Source of the DNA: Apium graveolens
Taxonomy: Eukaryota > Streptophyta > Magnoliopsida > Apiales > Apiaceae
DNA: 64,000 nt
Direction: 5' to 3'
Assembly: GCF_009905375.1 (NCBI RefSeq)
Contig: NC_133647.1
Span: forward strand, 51,208,506 to 51,272,505
The notes beneath the pieces were generated by a model that saw nothing but the letters and a program-made list of their open reading frames with translations, was not told the origin of the DNA and did no database searches. Within the stretch, counting starts at the first letter, position 1. Each line of letters starts with the position of its first letter. Shown piece after piece: positions 11,343 to 22,814 of the stretch. The position numbers were made by a program, and so were the translations under genes.

Positions 11343-11990
11343 TCAATCGAGTTCAGAATTAACCACAATATCGACCATTTCCAGCTTAAAACACTCCTCA
11401 TTTTTTGTAGGTAATTTCATGGCATTGAACACATTAAAAGTTATATCCTGATCCATCACTCGCATGGTAAGCTCACCTTTTTGCACATCTATCAAGGTTC
11501 GTCTAGTAGCCAAGAAAGGTCTTCCCAAGATTATGGGAATTTTCTTATCCTCCTCGAAATCAAGAATTACAAAATCAGCAGGGAAAATGAGTTTATCCAC
11601 CTTGACCAAGACATCCTCCAGAGTACCTCGCGGATATGTAATAGAACGATTGGCCAACTGCAAAGTCATGTATGTAGGCTTTGGATCAGGAAAGTCCAGC
11701 TTTTTAAAGATTGATAATGGAATCAGATTAATGCTAGCTCCCAAGTCACATAGACACTTATCAAATGACACATTTCCAGTGGTGCAAGGAATAGTGAAGC
11801 TTCCAGGATCTTTAAGCTTTAGAGGCAATTTCTGTTGCACCACAATACTGCATTCCTCCGTAAGAGCAACGGTCTCTAAGTCATCAAGCTTCACCTTCCT
11901 AGAGAGAATACCTTTCATGAACTTTGCGTAACTATGCACTTGCTCAAGAGCTTCAGCGAAAGGTATGTTAATGTGAAGTTTCTTGAACAC
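11343..11990 (-). pseudogene. Athila aspartic protease region
   Basis: An open frame of 215 codons with the Athila protease segment CDLGASINLIPLSIFKKL, where the usual catalytic DSG/DTG triad is replaced by DLG, as in other Athila copies I know. ILGRPFLATRRTLIDV follows near residues 150-170. It would process the gag-pol polyprotein. It continues from the gag linker above and leads into RT below. A stop at 11343 separates it from the next frame. Confidence 0.85.
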
Positions 11991-12008
11991 TTCCAGAAAT
12001 TTCGCAAA

Positions 12009-13593
12009 CTACTTATCCAGTTTCTTCTTCTGTAGCCTCTTAGGAAAAGGAGGTGGATGATAGATCTGTTTCTCCCTTGTATTACCCTTAGGAGAAGTGT
12101 GCTCAATAGTAGTCTTCCTTGGTTCCACTTCGGCTTCCTTCTGCACTTCTTCTTCATCAGCCTCCACTTCAGAATCTGGAGTCTTAGCTTGTTCAAGATT
12201 CGCAACCTTACCAGACCTCAATGTTATTACTTTAACATGCTCTTGAGCTTCTTTTTTTCCTGGCACTTCAGTATCACTCGGAAGCGTGCCAGGTTGACGA
12301 TTTAATAATGCATCAGCAATGTGCCCAATATGATTCTCCAATGTCTTGATAGAGACAGTTTGGCTCTTTCACATGAGTCTTAACTCCTCTAATTCAGATT
12401 TTCATTAGCTTGAGGTAACTGCTGAAGTTGAAGTTGTTGCTTCGAGGCAAATTGCGGTTGCTGAAAACCAGGAGGGTTATACTGCCTTTGCTGTATATGG
12501 CTGATAAGATTGTTGCACCGCATTCTGATTATTGCTCCAGCTGAAGTTAGGATGATTGCGGTTATTCGGATGATAAGTGGCTAGAGCTTGCTTTTGTGAT
12601 CTCTGAAATTTGCTCACAAATTGAGCTGATTCGCTAGAAATAGTACACTGCTCAGTTTCATGTGCCCCGCACAAAGCTCACAAACACTAGTGATCTGATT
12701 AACTCCATAATTAGCCAAAGAGTCCACTTTCATCGTCAAAACTTGAAGTTGAGCAGTTATAACAGTAGCTTGATCCACTTCCAAAATTCCTGCTTCCTTT
12801 CCTTGCAAAATTCTTTGCGTAGGATTCTGGTATTAATTGGATGCCATTAGCTCAATCAACTCATAAGATTCATTGTAGTTTTTAGCCCATAAGGCTCCAC
12901 CAGATGTTGTATCGAGCATAGATCTAGATTGTGCACCTAAACCATTGTAAAAATAGTTGATAATCATCCAATCAGGCATGCCATGGTGTGGGTACTTCCT
13001 TAGCATCTGCTTATATCGATCCCAAGCCTCACATAGAGATTCACTATTATGCTGAGCAAACTGAGTAAGAGCATTCCTGATTGCAGCAGTCTTCGCCATA
13101 GGAATTGAGCAAGATCCTCCCATTTGGTGATAGACCCTGGTGGTAGAGAATGTAACCAACACTTCACTTTATCCCTCAAAGAGAACGGAAATAGTCGCAG
13201 CTTGATAGCATCTTTAGACACATTATTGAACTTGAAAGTGTCGCAGATCTCGATGAAATCCCTGATGTGCATATTGGGGTCTTCAATAGGAGAACCCCCA
13301 AACTGAACTGAGTTCTGTATCATCTAAATCGTGCTCGACTTGATCTCAAAAGTGTTAGCCGCGATGGCTGGCCTGATGATGCTTGACCGAATATCATTGA
13401 TCTTAGGCTTTGAATAGTCCATCAAAGCTTTAGTATTATCTGCTTGATCCCCCATCTCTAATAAAGGCGGTTCTTTGATTTTCTCTTATTCTACTACTTT
13501 ATGTTCATCCTCAAAATCTTCCCTTCGATCCTCTATAACTTCTTCCTCGTCTTTTTCTAGAATTCTCCTATGAACTCGTGAACACATTTGCAT
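12009..13593 (-). pseudogene. Athila gag, frame-broken
   Basis: This is the structural particle protein. The likely start is the ATG at 13593 or 13587 (CSRVHRRILEKDEEE), just inside the primer site. The retrotransposon gag core follows: FGGSPIEDPNMHIRDFIEIC, FPFSLRDKVKCWLHSLPPGS and WEDLAQ. A CX2C...HX4C zinc knuckle lies near 12640-12690 but is split by a frameshift (CELC in one frame, GAHETEQC in another). The linker with VITLRSGK is at about 12230. Stops occur at about 13325, 13470 and 12345, with frameshifts near 13100 and 12660. It is inactive. Confidence 0.83.
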
Positions 13594-13714
13594 AAATGAT
13601 CGCTAGATTACCTGAAATATGACAAGAAAATGAGTAGGTAAGTAATAATGTCTGAGTCAATAAACTTTCACGATCACTGATGACAAACACATAAACTAAA
13701 AGTTAACACTGCAG

Positions 13715-13732
13715 TCCCCGGCAGCGGCGCCA
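13715..13732 (-). other. Athila primer-binding site (tRNA-Asp type)
   Basis: The minus strand reads TGGCGCCGCTGCCGGGGA, six bases inside the 5' LTR end. This matches the 3' end of plant tRNA-Asp except for one base, as I recall that tRNA. It differs from the initiator-Met sites of every other element here and supports the Athila assignment. Confidence 0.85.
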
Positions 13733-13738
13733 AAAACT

Positions 13739-15122
13739 TGTTAGGGCTAAAGATGCGCTAATAATTCACGCAAGTATACGCGTTCGCAAGTAATATAGAA
13801 TTGTTTCTAGTTCATTCCCACAGAGACTGGCTTTGGTTAACTATGTAATTTATGCACTAATGCACCGATGATATGGTTATTATCCAATGCTAAGACGATA
13901 ACAAATTGGTTTGATTATAACTACGAATTAAACTAACAATTATAACTAAGAGAGTAAAGAGAGTTGTATAGTATATAAGACAAACATGAGATTCTAACTT
14001 CATTAAATACTTCATTCAATAGCCTTGTTGTTCTTATCCTTAACATGCAATAGAGATGACACTAATCAGATAACACGAAACTGCTAAATGCCAACTTTTG
14101 TTGCACGAATAAAATACTACCAGACATCCACAAAAGAGATAGAAGCTGAATAGACACCAATTATATTGAGATCCTATATGTCTATAGAATTTGACAACAT
14201 AAAGGTTTAAAGCACAAGTTATCTATCATGATTACACAGGGCAAGTAAGATGGTTAAAATTACCTACAAATCATGCATAACAATAACACATGAACCCATG
14301 CTAGCATGGCAAGTTCTAAATCCTTAATAAGCACAACCAATACTAGGTTATCATACAATCACCACACACTAAGGCATCGAAACAATTTAACTAAAGAAAT
14401 TCATAAGTAAATCCGCTGTAACCCCATGAAAACGATTAGCACATAATCAGACTCATCATCAATGTGGGTTCCGATGAAAGCATGATATAATAAACGTAGT
14501 CTTTATACTGAATAAATAACAAAACCAAGTACGAAACAAGATTAAGGTTCACGAATAAGAAAACTAGCATCCAAGTTACAACTTAGAACAAAGATTCACA
14601 AGTAAAAACAAGATCTTCTTCATCTTCATTGAATCGTGCTAACACGGTCTTCTTATGGTTCTGCTTGCGCTCTGGTATGTCTCTCCCTTGAAAACGTCCT
14701 TAGTTTGAATATATATAGCAGCCCATGCAAGATAGAATTCCTCCAATTGTAATTAGATTAGAATCAGGATTTTGTGATCCCGACCCGGCGCGGCCGCGCG
14801 CTTGACCAGCGCGGGCTCGCTGCCTTTCTGACAAACTGGCACGGCCGCGCGCTAGACCAGCTCAGGCGCGCCGTACTTCTGGTAAAAACTCCTGATTTCT
14901 TCTTTTCCTTGCTGCTTCAAGCCGGCTTTCCACGAGCTTTTATTCCAACACCACCTTAACTCCAAATTAGCACCAAAACAATTCTAATTCACCTGATTAC
15001 CTAGATGATGCATGAATTGCAAAAACACTAGAAAACACGTTAAAACACTAATAACCTGAGTACAAACGCATCAATTCAAAGCTTAATAGAGCATTATAAA
15101 GTGTCATAAATGCCACTCAACA
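13739..15122 (-). repeat. Athila 5' LTR
   Basis: A 1,384-bp LTR with plus-strand ends TGTTAGGGC at 13739 and CTCAACA at 15122. It pairs with the truncated 3' LTR at 2976-3967. In element orientation it has a GC-rich block (14773-14880, with GGCCGCGCGCT) followed about 55 bases later by a TATA box, so the block lies directly upstream of the main promoter. Confidence 0.9.
14707..14719 (-). promoter_or_regulatory. TATA box of Athila 5' LTR
   Basis: The minus strand reads GCTATATATATTC. Transcription would start about 25-30 bases downstream, near 14680. The same tract is kept in the 3' LTR near 3551-3563. The GC-rich block immediately upstream is the one repeated before the accessory ORF. Confidence 0.6.
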
Positions 15123-15241
15123 ATCACCTATTGTATAAATGTTGTATTTGTGTCAATTTATATGTATAAATATATCTGTCCATTGTAACTTGGGGTTAGT
15201 CTTGTTAACAGGCATGAATTTGTGAAAAGCAATCTTATCAC

Positions 15242-15255
15242 AAATTGGGGGAGAT
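15242..15255 (+). other. Polypurine tract of copia E
   Basis: AAATTGGGGGAGAT lies directly before the LTR start TGTTGTGC. The same tract, inverted, precedes the 3' LTR of Sirevirus C at 30851-30864, which supports a shared lineage. Confidence 0.88.
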
Positions 15256-16543
15256 TGTTGTGCAAGACATACACGTACTATAACAAGACTAAGTCAATTT
15301 GACAACTATAAGTAAGTTGTATGGTAATCTATGTTTGCATTTTATATTGTAACACTTAAGTTTGTAAAAATGTAAATAGATTAGACTAGAGTATTTTTCT
15401 GTAAACAGTTCAAGCCTAAAAATAAACTCTAGAAGAAGATCATGAAGATCATGCCTCAGAGAAAGTGTGAAGAAGCTTGGAGTTGAATAATTGTGTTTTG
15501 GGAAAAATATTCGAAGTCAAGAAATCTACAAGTCACAGATTATATGTTATAGAGAAGTCATTCGAGAACTCCAGAATGACTTATCGAGAAGTCAAAAAAA
15601 GCTACAAGAGAACTCATCGACAAGTCAAATTGAAGACATGAAGAATGGAGATATCGACAAGTCATTTCTTCACTAAAGAACTCTGAGATATCGACAAGTC
15701 AAAATATCACTAGAGATCTCTGAGATATCGATAAGTCAAAAGAGATCTCTGAGATATCGATAAGTCAATTTGTCACTAGAGAACTCATAGACATCGATAT
15801 GCCAAAGTTAAGACATGAAGATGAGAGATCTCGATAAGCCAAATTCTCTTATAAAGAACTCAGAGATCTCGATAAGTCAAACAACTATAGAGTTATTAGA
15901 TATCTCGATAAGTCAATTTACTTATCGAGATTTCAAGTTCTCTACATGAATAACTAGAGATCTCGATGTTAAAGTTTAAGAACAGAATGCAGATCAGTTT
16001 AATATCCAAGATTATCAATCAAAAAATAAATCAATCACTGGTTTGAAAAGTCTACAAAAGTAGCTTGAAGAGTACAAGATCAAAGGCCAAGATTAACTGG
16101 TAAAGTAAAGTCACAGGCAGGCAAGATTAGCAAAGATACACTAAGACAGAAATAGAAAGATTTGGTTATCCAAAAGTAGGGCTTAGTACATGCTTTTGCA
16201 TGCTGTGTAAAAACCAGTGTTTAATGTTCTATAAAGTAACATTTGATGCTTTGTTTTAAGTTATAACAAATAGATCTGAAATTTCTTGTAACTCTCAAGA
16301 GAGAATCTGAGTTCTTAACATACTAAGAACCTAGAAATTTCTAGCAAACAGTAGCTTGATTTTAATATAAAATTAAGTGAGTTTTGAAAGATAATTTTGT
16401 TTATATGCATATTTTAATTATTCTGTTAAAATACATTCTCTCTACAATATAGATTATTTTGTTCACCATTATTAAAAGTTCAAAAAGACCTAAAAATTGT
16501 TGCAAACACATTTACCCCCCTGTGTTGTATTCATTACCCAACA
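15256..16543 (+). repeat. 3' LTR of copia E
   Basis: A 1,288-bp LTR from TGTTGTGCAAGAC to ACCCAACA. It contains an array of TCGATAAGTCA-like motifs (15570-15970) and, about 260 bases further on, a TATA-like TCTATAAAG at 16229-16236. The ORFs that cross it are short and unsupported. Confidence 0.85.
15570..15970 (+). repeat. Array of TCGATAAGTCA-like motifs in E LTR
   Basis: About ten degenerate copies of the 11-mer (variants TCGACAAGTCA and TCGATAAGCCA) occur in 400 bases, mostly preceded by GAGATA or GAGATCTC. One forms a palindrome, CTCGATAAGT...ACTTATCGAG, near 15900-15930. The array lies upstream of the TATA-like box, which suggests a transcription-factor cluster. The factor is unknown. 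Confidence 0.75.
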
Positions 16544-17757
16544 CGATGATATTCATTTATCATTGTATTTAACATTTCTTGTAACGTTCTGTTTTCCTTT
16601 CAACCACTCCGTTAGATTGAGGAGTGTGAGGAGAAGAAAAGTTGTGAGTGATACCATGATTTTCACAAAAACTTGTAAAGTTTGACTTTTCAAATTCTTT
16701 ACCATGATCAGTTCTTAGGTAGACTATGGTATTATTTTGTTGATTTTGAATCCTTTTGCATAGAGAGGAAAAAGATTCAAAAGCATCACCTTTGGTTTTG
16801 AGGAATTTTGTCCACGTAAATCGTGAATAGTCATCAACTACTACCAAAGTATATGGACATCCTCCAAGACTGTTATTGGAACTGGATCGATAAGATCCTT
16901 GTGTAAAATCTCGAGAGGTCGTGAGGTAGATACCATAAATTTTTCTTTGTGAGAGGCTCATATTTGTTTGCCAATTTCACAAGCTTCACAAATGTGATCC
17001 ATTTTATTATTTAATTTTGGTATTCCTCGTACATGATCTTTAGTTGATATATTTTTAATCAACTTCATGTTTGCGTGTCCTAATCTTTGATGCCACAACC
17101 AAGGTTCATCAATAGTAGTGATTAGGCATATATTAACATGCTTAATCATGTCACATGTATAGATATATTTGTCTCATGGACAAGTAAGAACTAATTTTCC
17201 ATCTTTTTTAAGAATAGAATAATGAGTGGGATAGAAAATTACCTTATTTCCATTATCGCAAAGTCGACTTATCGAGAGAAGGTTGTATTTTAGTCCCGTG
17301 ACTAGTTGTACGTCAGATATCTTGAAGTGCTCGTTCTCGATGTCCTCGATGCCAATAATGATACCTTTACAGCTATCTCCGAACGTGACACTTCCGGCAA
17401 TTACCTTTCTAATGTTGTTCAAGAGTGACTTATTAACGGTCATATGTCTTGAACATCCACTATCAAGGTACCATAAATCTTGCTTGGTAGTAAGGCATAC
17501 CTACAAAATAGATCAATTAAATACATAGGCACCCTTTTGTCTTGAGGGTCCTGGGCTTAGTACATAGTAAATAATATTTGAATTCGCATGGAAAAATCTA
17601 GGCATAGGATAAGCATTATTAGTCATGTAGAGATTTCTAGATGCATCATTCCTAACATTATAATGTGTTCCCCGTTGATATGTAGTATTAACATTCAATT
17701 TGATCTTCTTGTACTAGCATAAATTTTAGAGTTACTACGCTGATATATCATGCTTCT
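16544..17757 (-). pseudogene. Copia D protease and integrase fragment
   Basis: This is one half of the oldest element. On the minus strand it reads, from 17757 down, a gag-protease linker, the protease site WYLDSGCSRHMT (about 17460), GLKYNLLSISRLCDNG, then the integrase zinc region LWHQRLGHANMKL with HICEACEIGKQ (about 16960-17110), and the integrase core YTLVVVDDYSRFTW, LRTDHGKEFEK and HTPQSNGVVERK (16569-16961). The sequence stops at 16544, where copia E was inserted. It resembles Sirevirus pol. A stop separates the 16958 and 16961 frames. RT is off the window. Confidence 0.82.
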
Positions 17758-17844
17758 TGTTATTCCCTAACAATACAAGAAGAATTACAGAAGGGGGGTT
17801 GAATGTAATTCTGGCTACTTTTTCAAATTTAAGAATGTTCTAAC

Positions 17845-19500
17845 TGTTGGATTTTAATCGCAGCGGAGGCATGGTAAAACACTTTTACACATATAAAATC
17901 CAAATAAAAGCATATAAATCGTGATTAAAACATATGAATCGATTACTAACCTTTAATAGCGATCCAAAAGCAACGATCGGAGATCCTTAGCAGCTGCTCC
18001 TCAAACGTGAAGCACTCCACCGGTATCCACCAAGAAAACGACGTTAAGGAGGAGGAGGAGGTGGAGAGAATTAGGTTTTCTAAAAACTTTTGGGGTTAGA
18101 ATAAAAATAGGGTTTATAATAGTATATTTATAGGCAAAATTTTCAGCTGAAATTTTCCCATAAAATATTATTATTATTAACCCATTTATTATTCTCATTA
18201 ATAATTAAAACACCTTTTAATTATTAATCCTTTTTCTAAACACTTTAGAAATAATTCTCTCTCTTGATTTAATTTCCAAAAATTAAATTCTTAATTAATA
18301 ATATTAAGAACTTTTCTTAATTAATTTATAATCAATTAAATCTCATTTAATCAATTATTAAATTTGCCAATTAATTATTTATTTCATAAATAAATAATTA
18401 TCAACCATTATTAATTAATTCCTCCACCATTAAATCATTCTCTTTTTATGGTGTGACCCTGTAGGTTCAATATTAGGCCGGTAGTAGAAATAAATAATAA
18501 TAAAACTATTTTATCATTATTTATATAAATTCTCTAATTTATTAAATATGATTAATTAATTAATCATATTTATTCTACATCAAGAGGGATACTTCTCAGC
18601 ATATCGCGACTATCCGGATAATACGAATTCACTGCTTAGAATACCAAGAACCTATTCAGTGAATAGTTACCGTACAATAAACTCCTTCTACCCTACAATG
18701 TCCTGATTAAATACAAGGCATGGATCTCGTCTCAAGCCTATCTAATTTAATCACTTGCTTACCATTTACTGTGCTTAGTTCTATGCAAATTAGAAACTCC
18801 TTTCTAATTTCATTCACTCTGGCCAGAGATTCCTGAACTAGCATAAGTGGATCAGCCTTAAACATTTGCTTCCTTCACTGGAAGGGGTAGATCTTTTATT
18901 GATCATACACTATCTTCGTGTACAAATTCCTATACCCAATAGAGCCCTAATAATTGTCCCTGGAGACTAAGAACTAAATCAAAGCATAGTTCAGTATACA
19001 CAAGATGACTATGATGACCTCAAATCTAAGGATACTTGTACAACTATCACTATGTGAACAACTGCTGACACGTGACTGAACTCCATCAGTTGTTCAGCTG
19101 TGCGAGTCATGTTCAGTGAACTTATTCTATAATAAGCACCTACATACTAGCTATAGTGTCACCACACAAATGTCTATGAGAACAGACATCCTTCATAATG
19201 AAGCAAGCATAGTATTTACCGATCTTTGCGGATTATTAATTACCGGTTAGTAATCCTATGATCAGGAACTATTTAAGTTTAGAGTTATCATCTTTTAGGT
19301 CTCCCTATTATGATCTCGTCATAATCCATAAAAAGCTTTACTCTAAACTATTGTATATCTTATTTAAACACTTAAATAGATAGAGACCGTAATAAAAAAC
19401 AAAACAAGTCTTTTATTAATATCAATGAAATGAAAACAGATTACATAAAAGTTATTCCTAAATCCTAATACATGATTGGACTTAGGACATATTCCTTTCA
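17845..19500 (-). repeat. 3' LTR of copia B
   Basis: A 1,656-bp AT-rich LTR with plus-strand ends TGTTGGATTTTAATC and CATATTCCTTTCA. It is the same length as the 5' LTR and nearly identical to it. On the element strand a TATA box (CTATAAATATA) lies at 18123-18133. ORFs here, such as 18001-18198, are LTR DNA and not genes. Confidence 0.93.
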
Positions 19501-19513
19501 ATCTCCCACTTGT
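19501..19513 (-). other. Polypurine tract of copia B
   Basis: The minus strand reads ACAAGTGGGAGAT directly before the 3' LTR start TGAAAGG. This position and composition are standard for copia plus-strand priming. Confidence 0.88.
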
Positions 19514-20160
19514 ACTAAAGCCAATCACTCTGGTATCTAATACCCATCTAGTCTTTATGACGATCAAAGTGACTTTCAAAAAGTAGCTTTGTGAGTGGGT
19601 CTGCTATGTTGTTATGTGTGTCAACTCTATTTCAATACAACACAAGAAATATTATCGCGCTCCCACTAACCCTTTTGTAGACACATGGTTCATCTACGTT
19701 TTTCATAAAACCAAACTCTTTGATTGTCTCATCAAAACGGATGTTCCATCTACGAGAAGCTTGCTTTAAACCACATATGGTTCGCAGCAGCTTACACACT
19801 AGGTTTTCATTTCTCTTGGAAAGAAAACCATCTGGCTATTTGCCAGATCTCATAGTCGTAATAAGCAGCATTCACAAGCAAAATCTGAACTGATTATAAC
19901 AGGGCTACAGGTAAAAGGTTTCATTAAAGTCAATCCATTGCCTTTGTTTGAATTCTTTTGCCACAAGCCAGGCCTTAAAGGTCTCCACCTGGCCATCTGC
20001 TCTAATCATTCTTTTGTATCCCGTATACATAGATTTCATTCCGGATTTCATGGCACTATGCCATTTCTCTGAGTCAACACTACTCATAGCCTCATTATAG
20101 GTCACAGGGTCGTCATCATCAATGATCGACAACTCATTGTCATTCTCAATGACAAGGCCA
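19514..20160 (-). pseudogene. Copia B RT and RNase H remnant
   Basis: Only the two ends of this domain pair survive. The RT N-terminus reads YNEAMSSVDSEKWHSAMKS and ADGQVETFKAWLVAKEFKQ (19905-20132). A middle piece corresponds to a motif like ASRRWNIRFDE and VDEPCVYKR (about 19670-19770). It then jumps directly to the RNase H tail, DTHNNIADPLTK then FESHFDRHKD (about 19550-19625). The YVDD catalytic motif and most of RNase H are missing, so a deletion has removed the active sites. Confidence 0.8.
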
Positions 20161-21041
20161 TATTACCTCTCAGGTTGGCGAGACACTCTCCCTGACCTAC
20201 GAATGGGCTGTTCCACAGAAGGTTGTTCAGTCAGAACAGGTGTTTCCACTTGATCCGTAGTAGTTTATGCTTCTTGAACTTCATCAAGTTCAATTTTGCT
20301 CCCACTGTTTCCTTCAAGGATAAACTCCTTTTCCAAGAAGGTAGCATGTCTGGAGACAAACACCCGATGATCGGTGTAAAAGTAATACCCTAAAGTCTCT
20401 TTAGGATATCCCACAAAACTACATTTTACGGATCGAGATTCCAGTTTATCTGGGTCAACTTTCTTGACATAAGCTAGACATCCCCAAATCTTAACGTGTT
20501 TAAGACTCGGTTTCCTTTCTTTCCATATCTCATACGGAGTTTGAGGAACAGATTTGGAAGGCACCTTATTTAGTCAATATGCTGAGGTTTCCAATTCATA
20601 ACCCCATAGGAATACTGGAAGATTTGCATAGCTCATCATGGACCGAACTATGTCTAATAAAGTTCGATTTCTCTTTTCAGATACCAATCTGGAGGCGTCC
20701 ACTGGGAGACTATACCATTTACTTTGAGATAATCCAGAAACTCTCCATTCAAGTATTCACCACCTCGATCTAATCGAAGAATTATAATACTATGTTTGGT
20801 TTGTTTCTCCACTTCATACTTATACTCTTTGAACTTTTCAAACGCTTCAGACTTGTGTTTCATCAAACACACATCCGTATCTAGATCTATTATCCATGAG
20901 AGTAATGAAATATGAAAATCCACCCATGGCTTGCGTAGACATTGGTCCACATACATCTGTGTGTACCATTCCTAGCAAATTTGCAGCCCTCTCTCCATGT
21001 CTACTAAATGGAGACTGCAGTGCCACAATGAAGTGAGATTT
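20161..21041 (-). pseudogene. Copia B integrase, deleted and frame-shifted
   Basis: The zinc-binding N-terminus is cut right after LWHC (about 21020) by a small deletion. The core follows with LLGMVHTDVCGPM, IILRLDRGGEYLNGEF and VSQWTPP (20654-21000), then a corrupted stretch where a copia ERRNRTL segment should be. The C-terminal part, VPQTPYEIWKERKPSLKH with GCLAYVKK and KCSFVGYPKET, lies at 20265-20564. It cannot work as an integrase as it stands. Confidence 0.82.
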
Positions 21042-22310
21042 TCACCATCCATTTTCTTTTATTAGTTTGTTCAATCTGAAGTAAATTATGTCACATTTAT
21101 ACAGACCATTATTTAAAGTACCACGTCCATAAAGAATATTATCTCTAAGAATAGAACATTCATTATTCTCAATAATAAATGAAAATCCAGCCAAGTCTAA
21201 CATGGGAATAATATTCCTCACAATTGAGGGAACAAAATAACAATTATTTAAAAAAACAATAGTCTTGCCCGTAGGCATATGTAAATGAAATGATTCTACA
21301 TCTTTAGCAGCAACTCTTGCTCCATTTTCCATCAGTAGAATCACCTCCTCTTCCTCAAGAGTCCTACTTCTCCTTAGTCCCTGCAACAAATTGCAGATAT
21401 GAGAACCACAGGCGGTATCTAATACCCAAGTAGAAATTTGATTTAATGACATATTCACTTCTATCATGAAGATACCTGAATCAGAAGCGGTAGTCTCACT
21501 ACCCTTCTTCTTCTTCAATTCTGCAAGGTAAACCTTGCAGTTCCTCTTCCAGTGCCCCACCTTGTTACAGTGAAAGCAAACAACTTTGCTCTTGGGGTCT
21601 TCAGCTTTTGGTGGAACCGGCATTTTTTCACCTACTTTCTTCTTCTTGGAAGGGTTCCTCTTCCTTTTCTTAGGATTGGAACCTTCACCAATTAGAAGAA
21701 CAGAACTCTTCTTAGGGGGAAAATTCGATTCCGCAGTCTTCAACATGTTGTGGAGTTCAGGCAGGCTGACATCCAACTTATTCATGTGAAAGTTCACAAC
21801 AAACTGCGAGAACGAACTCGGAAGCGATTGCAAGACCAAGTCTTGGCTCAGCTCCCCATCCATGGCAAAACCAAGTTGTCCAAGACGTTCAATCAAATTG
21901 ATCATCTTAAGTACATGGTCATTTACAAATGATCCCTCAGACATCCTACAACCGAACAGCTCCTTCGATATCTCATATCGAGCTGTCCTCCCTGCCACAT
22001 CATACAACTCTTGTAGATGCATGAGGATAGTGTGAGCATCCATATGCTCATGTTGCTTCTGTAGCTCAATGTTCATGGAAGCTAGCATGATGCATTGAGC
22101 AACATTTGCATCATCTACCCACTTACGATACACAACATGTTCATCATTATGTGCATCACTAGCAGGTTCAGTAGGCTTAGGTGAGTTAATCACGTATTCC
22201 AGCTTCTCAATCCTGAGAACAATTCTCAAGTTTCGAAGCCAGTCAGCATAATTAGGACCAGTAAATTTGTGAGCATCCAGTATGCTCCTGAGTGATAGTG
22301 CAGAAGGCAT
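21042..22310 (-). CDS. Copia B gag and protease, open reading frame
   Basis: A 422-codon frame from the ATG at 22310 (MPSALSLRSILDAHKFTG). Upstream codons to 22343 lack an ATG. The gag core spans about residues 1-200, with a basic KKRKRNPSKKKK stretch near 213-225 and a CCHC zinc knuckle CFHCNKVGHWKRNC at 245-258. The protease follows near residue 298 with WVLDTACGSHIC, where the catalytic DTG has become DTA, then SFIIENNECSILRDN. It stops at 21042 in the deleted integrase junction. The gag part is intact and could in principle still form particles. Protease activity is doubtful. Confidence 0.8.
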   Translation of the reverse strand: MPSALSLRSILDAHKFTGPNYADWLRNLRIVLRIEKLEYVINSPKPTEPASDAHNDEHVVYRKWVDDANVAQCIMLASMNIELQKQHEHMDAHTILMHLQELYDVAGRTARYEISKELFGCRMSEGSFVNDHVLKMINLIERLGQLGFAMDGELSQDLVLQSLPSSFSQFVVNFHMNKLDVSLPELHNMLKTAESNFPPKKSSVLLIGEGSNPKKRKRNPSKKKKVGEKMPVPPKAEDPKSKVVCFHCNKVGHWKRNCKVYLAELKKKKGSETTASDSGIFMIEVNMSLNQISTWVLDTACGSHICNLLQGLRRSRTLEEEEVILLMENGARVAAKDVESFHLHMPTGKTIVFLNNCYFVPSIVRNIIPMLDLAGFSFIIENNECSILRDNILYGRGTLNNGLYKCDIIYFRLNKLIKENGW

Positions 22311-22514
22311 AATGTATATTGTAAATCTGTAAATGATAAACACATAACAACACTTAGCAAATATTCAATTTCATTTTAAAAACACTATATGAATCGGGTC
22401 TTTATTCATAAGTGGCTCCCACTAGTTTATCTAATTTATTCAACCCCCTACGTGAAAAATTAAGCATTCATAATGCTAGTGGGAATAGGGATTCTACATT
22501 CCATTACACAACCC

Positions 22515-22814
22515 CGGCTGTAGCACGAACCGCCATGTAATGTTCAATAGGCAGGCAACTCTTGTCAATTACATCTTATGTTATTCCCTAATCAAACTTT
22601 AACCTCTTGAATACTTGAGTCACGGCTGTGGCACGACAAACTCAATATTCTAAGTCAAGTCTAACCCAACATTTCGTACATTTGAATCAGTCTCCAACGG
22701 CCCACGGCTGTGGCACGTACCGACCTTTAGATTCTAATTCAACGTACACATCTCTATGTAATAGACAAGTATTTCTTATTTCGAAATCAAAGCCCCCGGT
22801 TGTAGCATGAACCG
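22515..22814 (-). repeat. Four-copy CGGCTGTRGCACGAACCG repeat in B leader
   Basis: Degenerate 18-mers at 22515-22532, 22623-22637, 22705-22722 and 22797-22814, spaced 82-108 bases apart, lie between primer site and gag. A weaker fifth trace (GACCGACACAAGCCCGTTG) lies at about 22864-22882. No protein is encoded. The site is where packaging or translation signals would be expected, but function is unknown. The rest of 22815-23279 shows nothing I can name. Confidence 0.7.

Larger units (their letters stand above)
2976..15122 (-). mobile_element. Athila-type Ty3/gypsy element, nested and broken
   Basis: This is a near-complete Athila element on the minus strand. In its own order it has a 5' LTR (13739-15122), an Asp-type tRNA primer site, gag, protease, RT/RNase H, integrase, an accessory ORF (5255-6129), a long 3' non-coding stretch, a polypurine tract and a 3' LTR (2976-3967). 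The 3' LTR is cut by element A. A solo copia LTR (7867-9419) sits in the integrase. The whole unit is inserted in the internal end of copia element E, with ATCAC at 15123-15127 as one copy of the target-site duplication. Several frameshifts and stops make gag-pol inactive. Confidence 0.92.
15123..16543 (+). mobile_element. Copia element E, 3' end (plus strand)
   Basis: This is the end of a plus-strand Sirevirus-like copia element: 119 bp of internal DNA, a polypurine tract and the 3' LTR. The rest lies off the left edge, beyond the Athila element inserted into it. It sits in the integrase of copia D, whose reading resumes at 16544. CGATG (16544-16548) should be one copy of its target-site duplication. 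No coding segment is left in the window. Confidence 0.8.

Noticed and set aside
15570..15970. CRISPR-like spaced repeats
   Set aside because: Repeats are short, degenerate and irregularly spaced, inside a plant LTR. There is no leader or cas gene, and the genome is eukaryotic.
18001..18198. 65-codon ORF, repeated at 28414-28611
   Set aside because: It is present in both copia B LTRs and covers the TATA box region. It is LTR sequence, not a gene.
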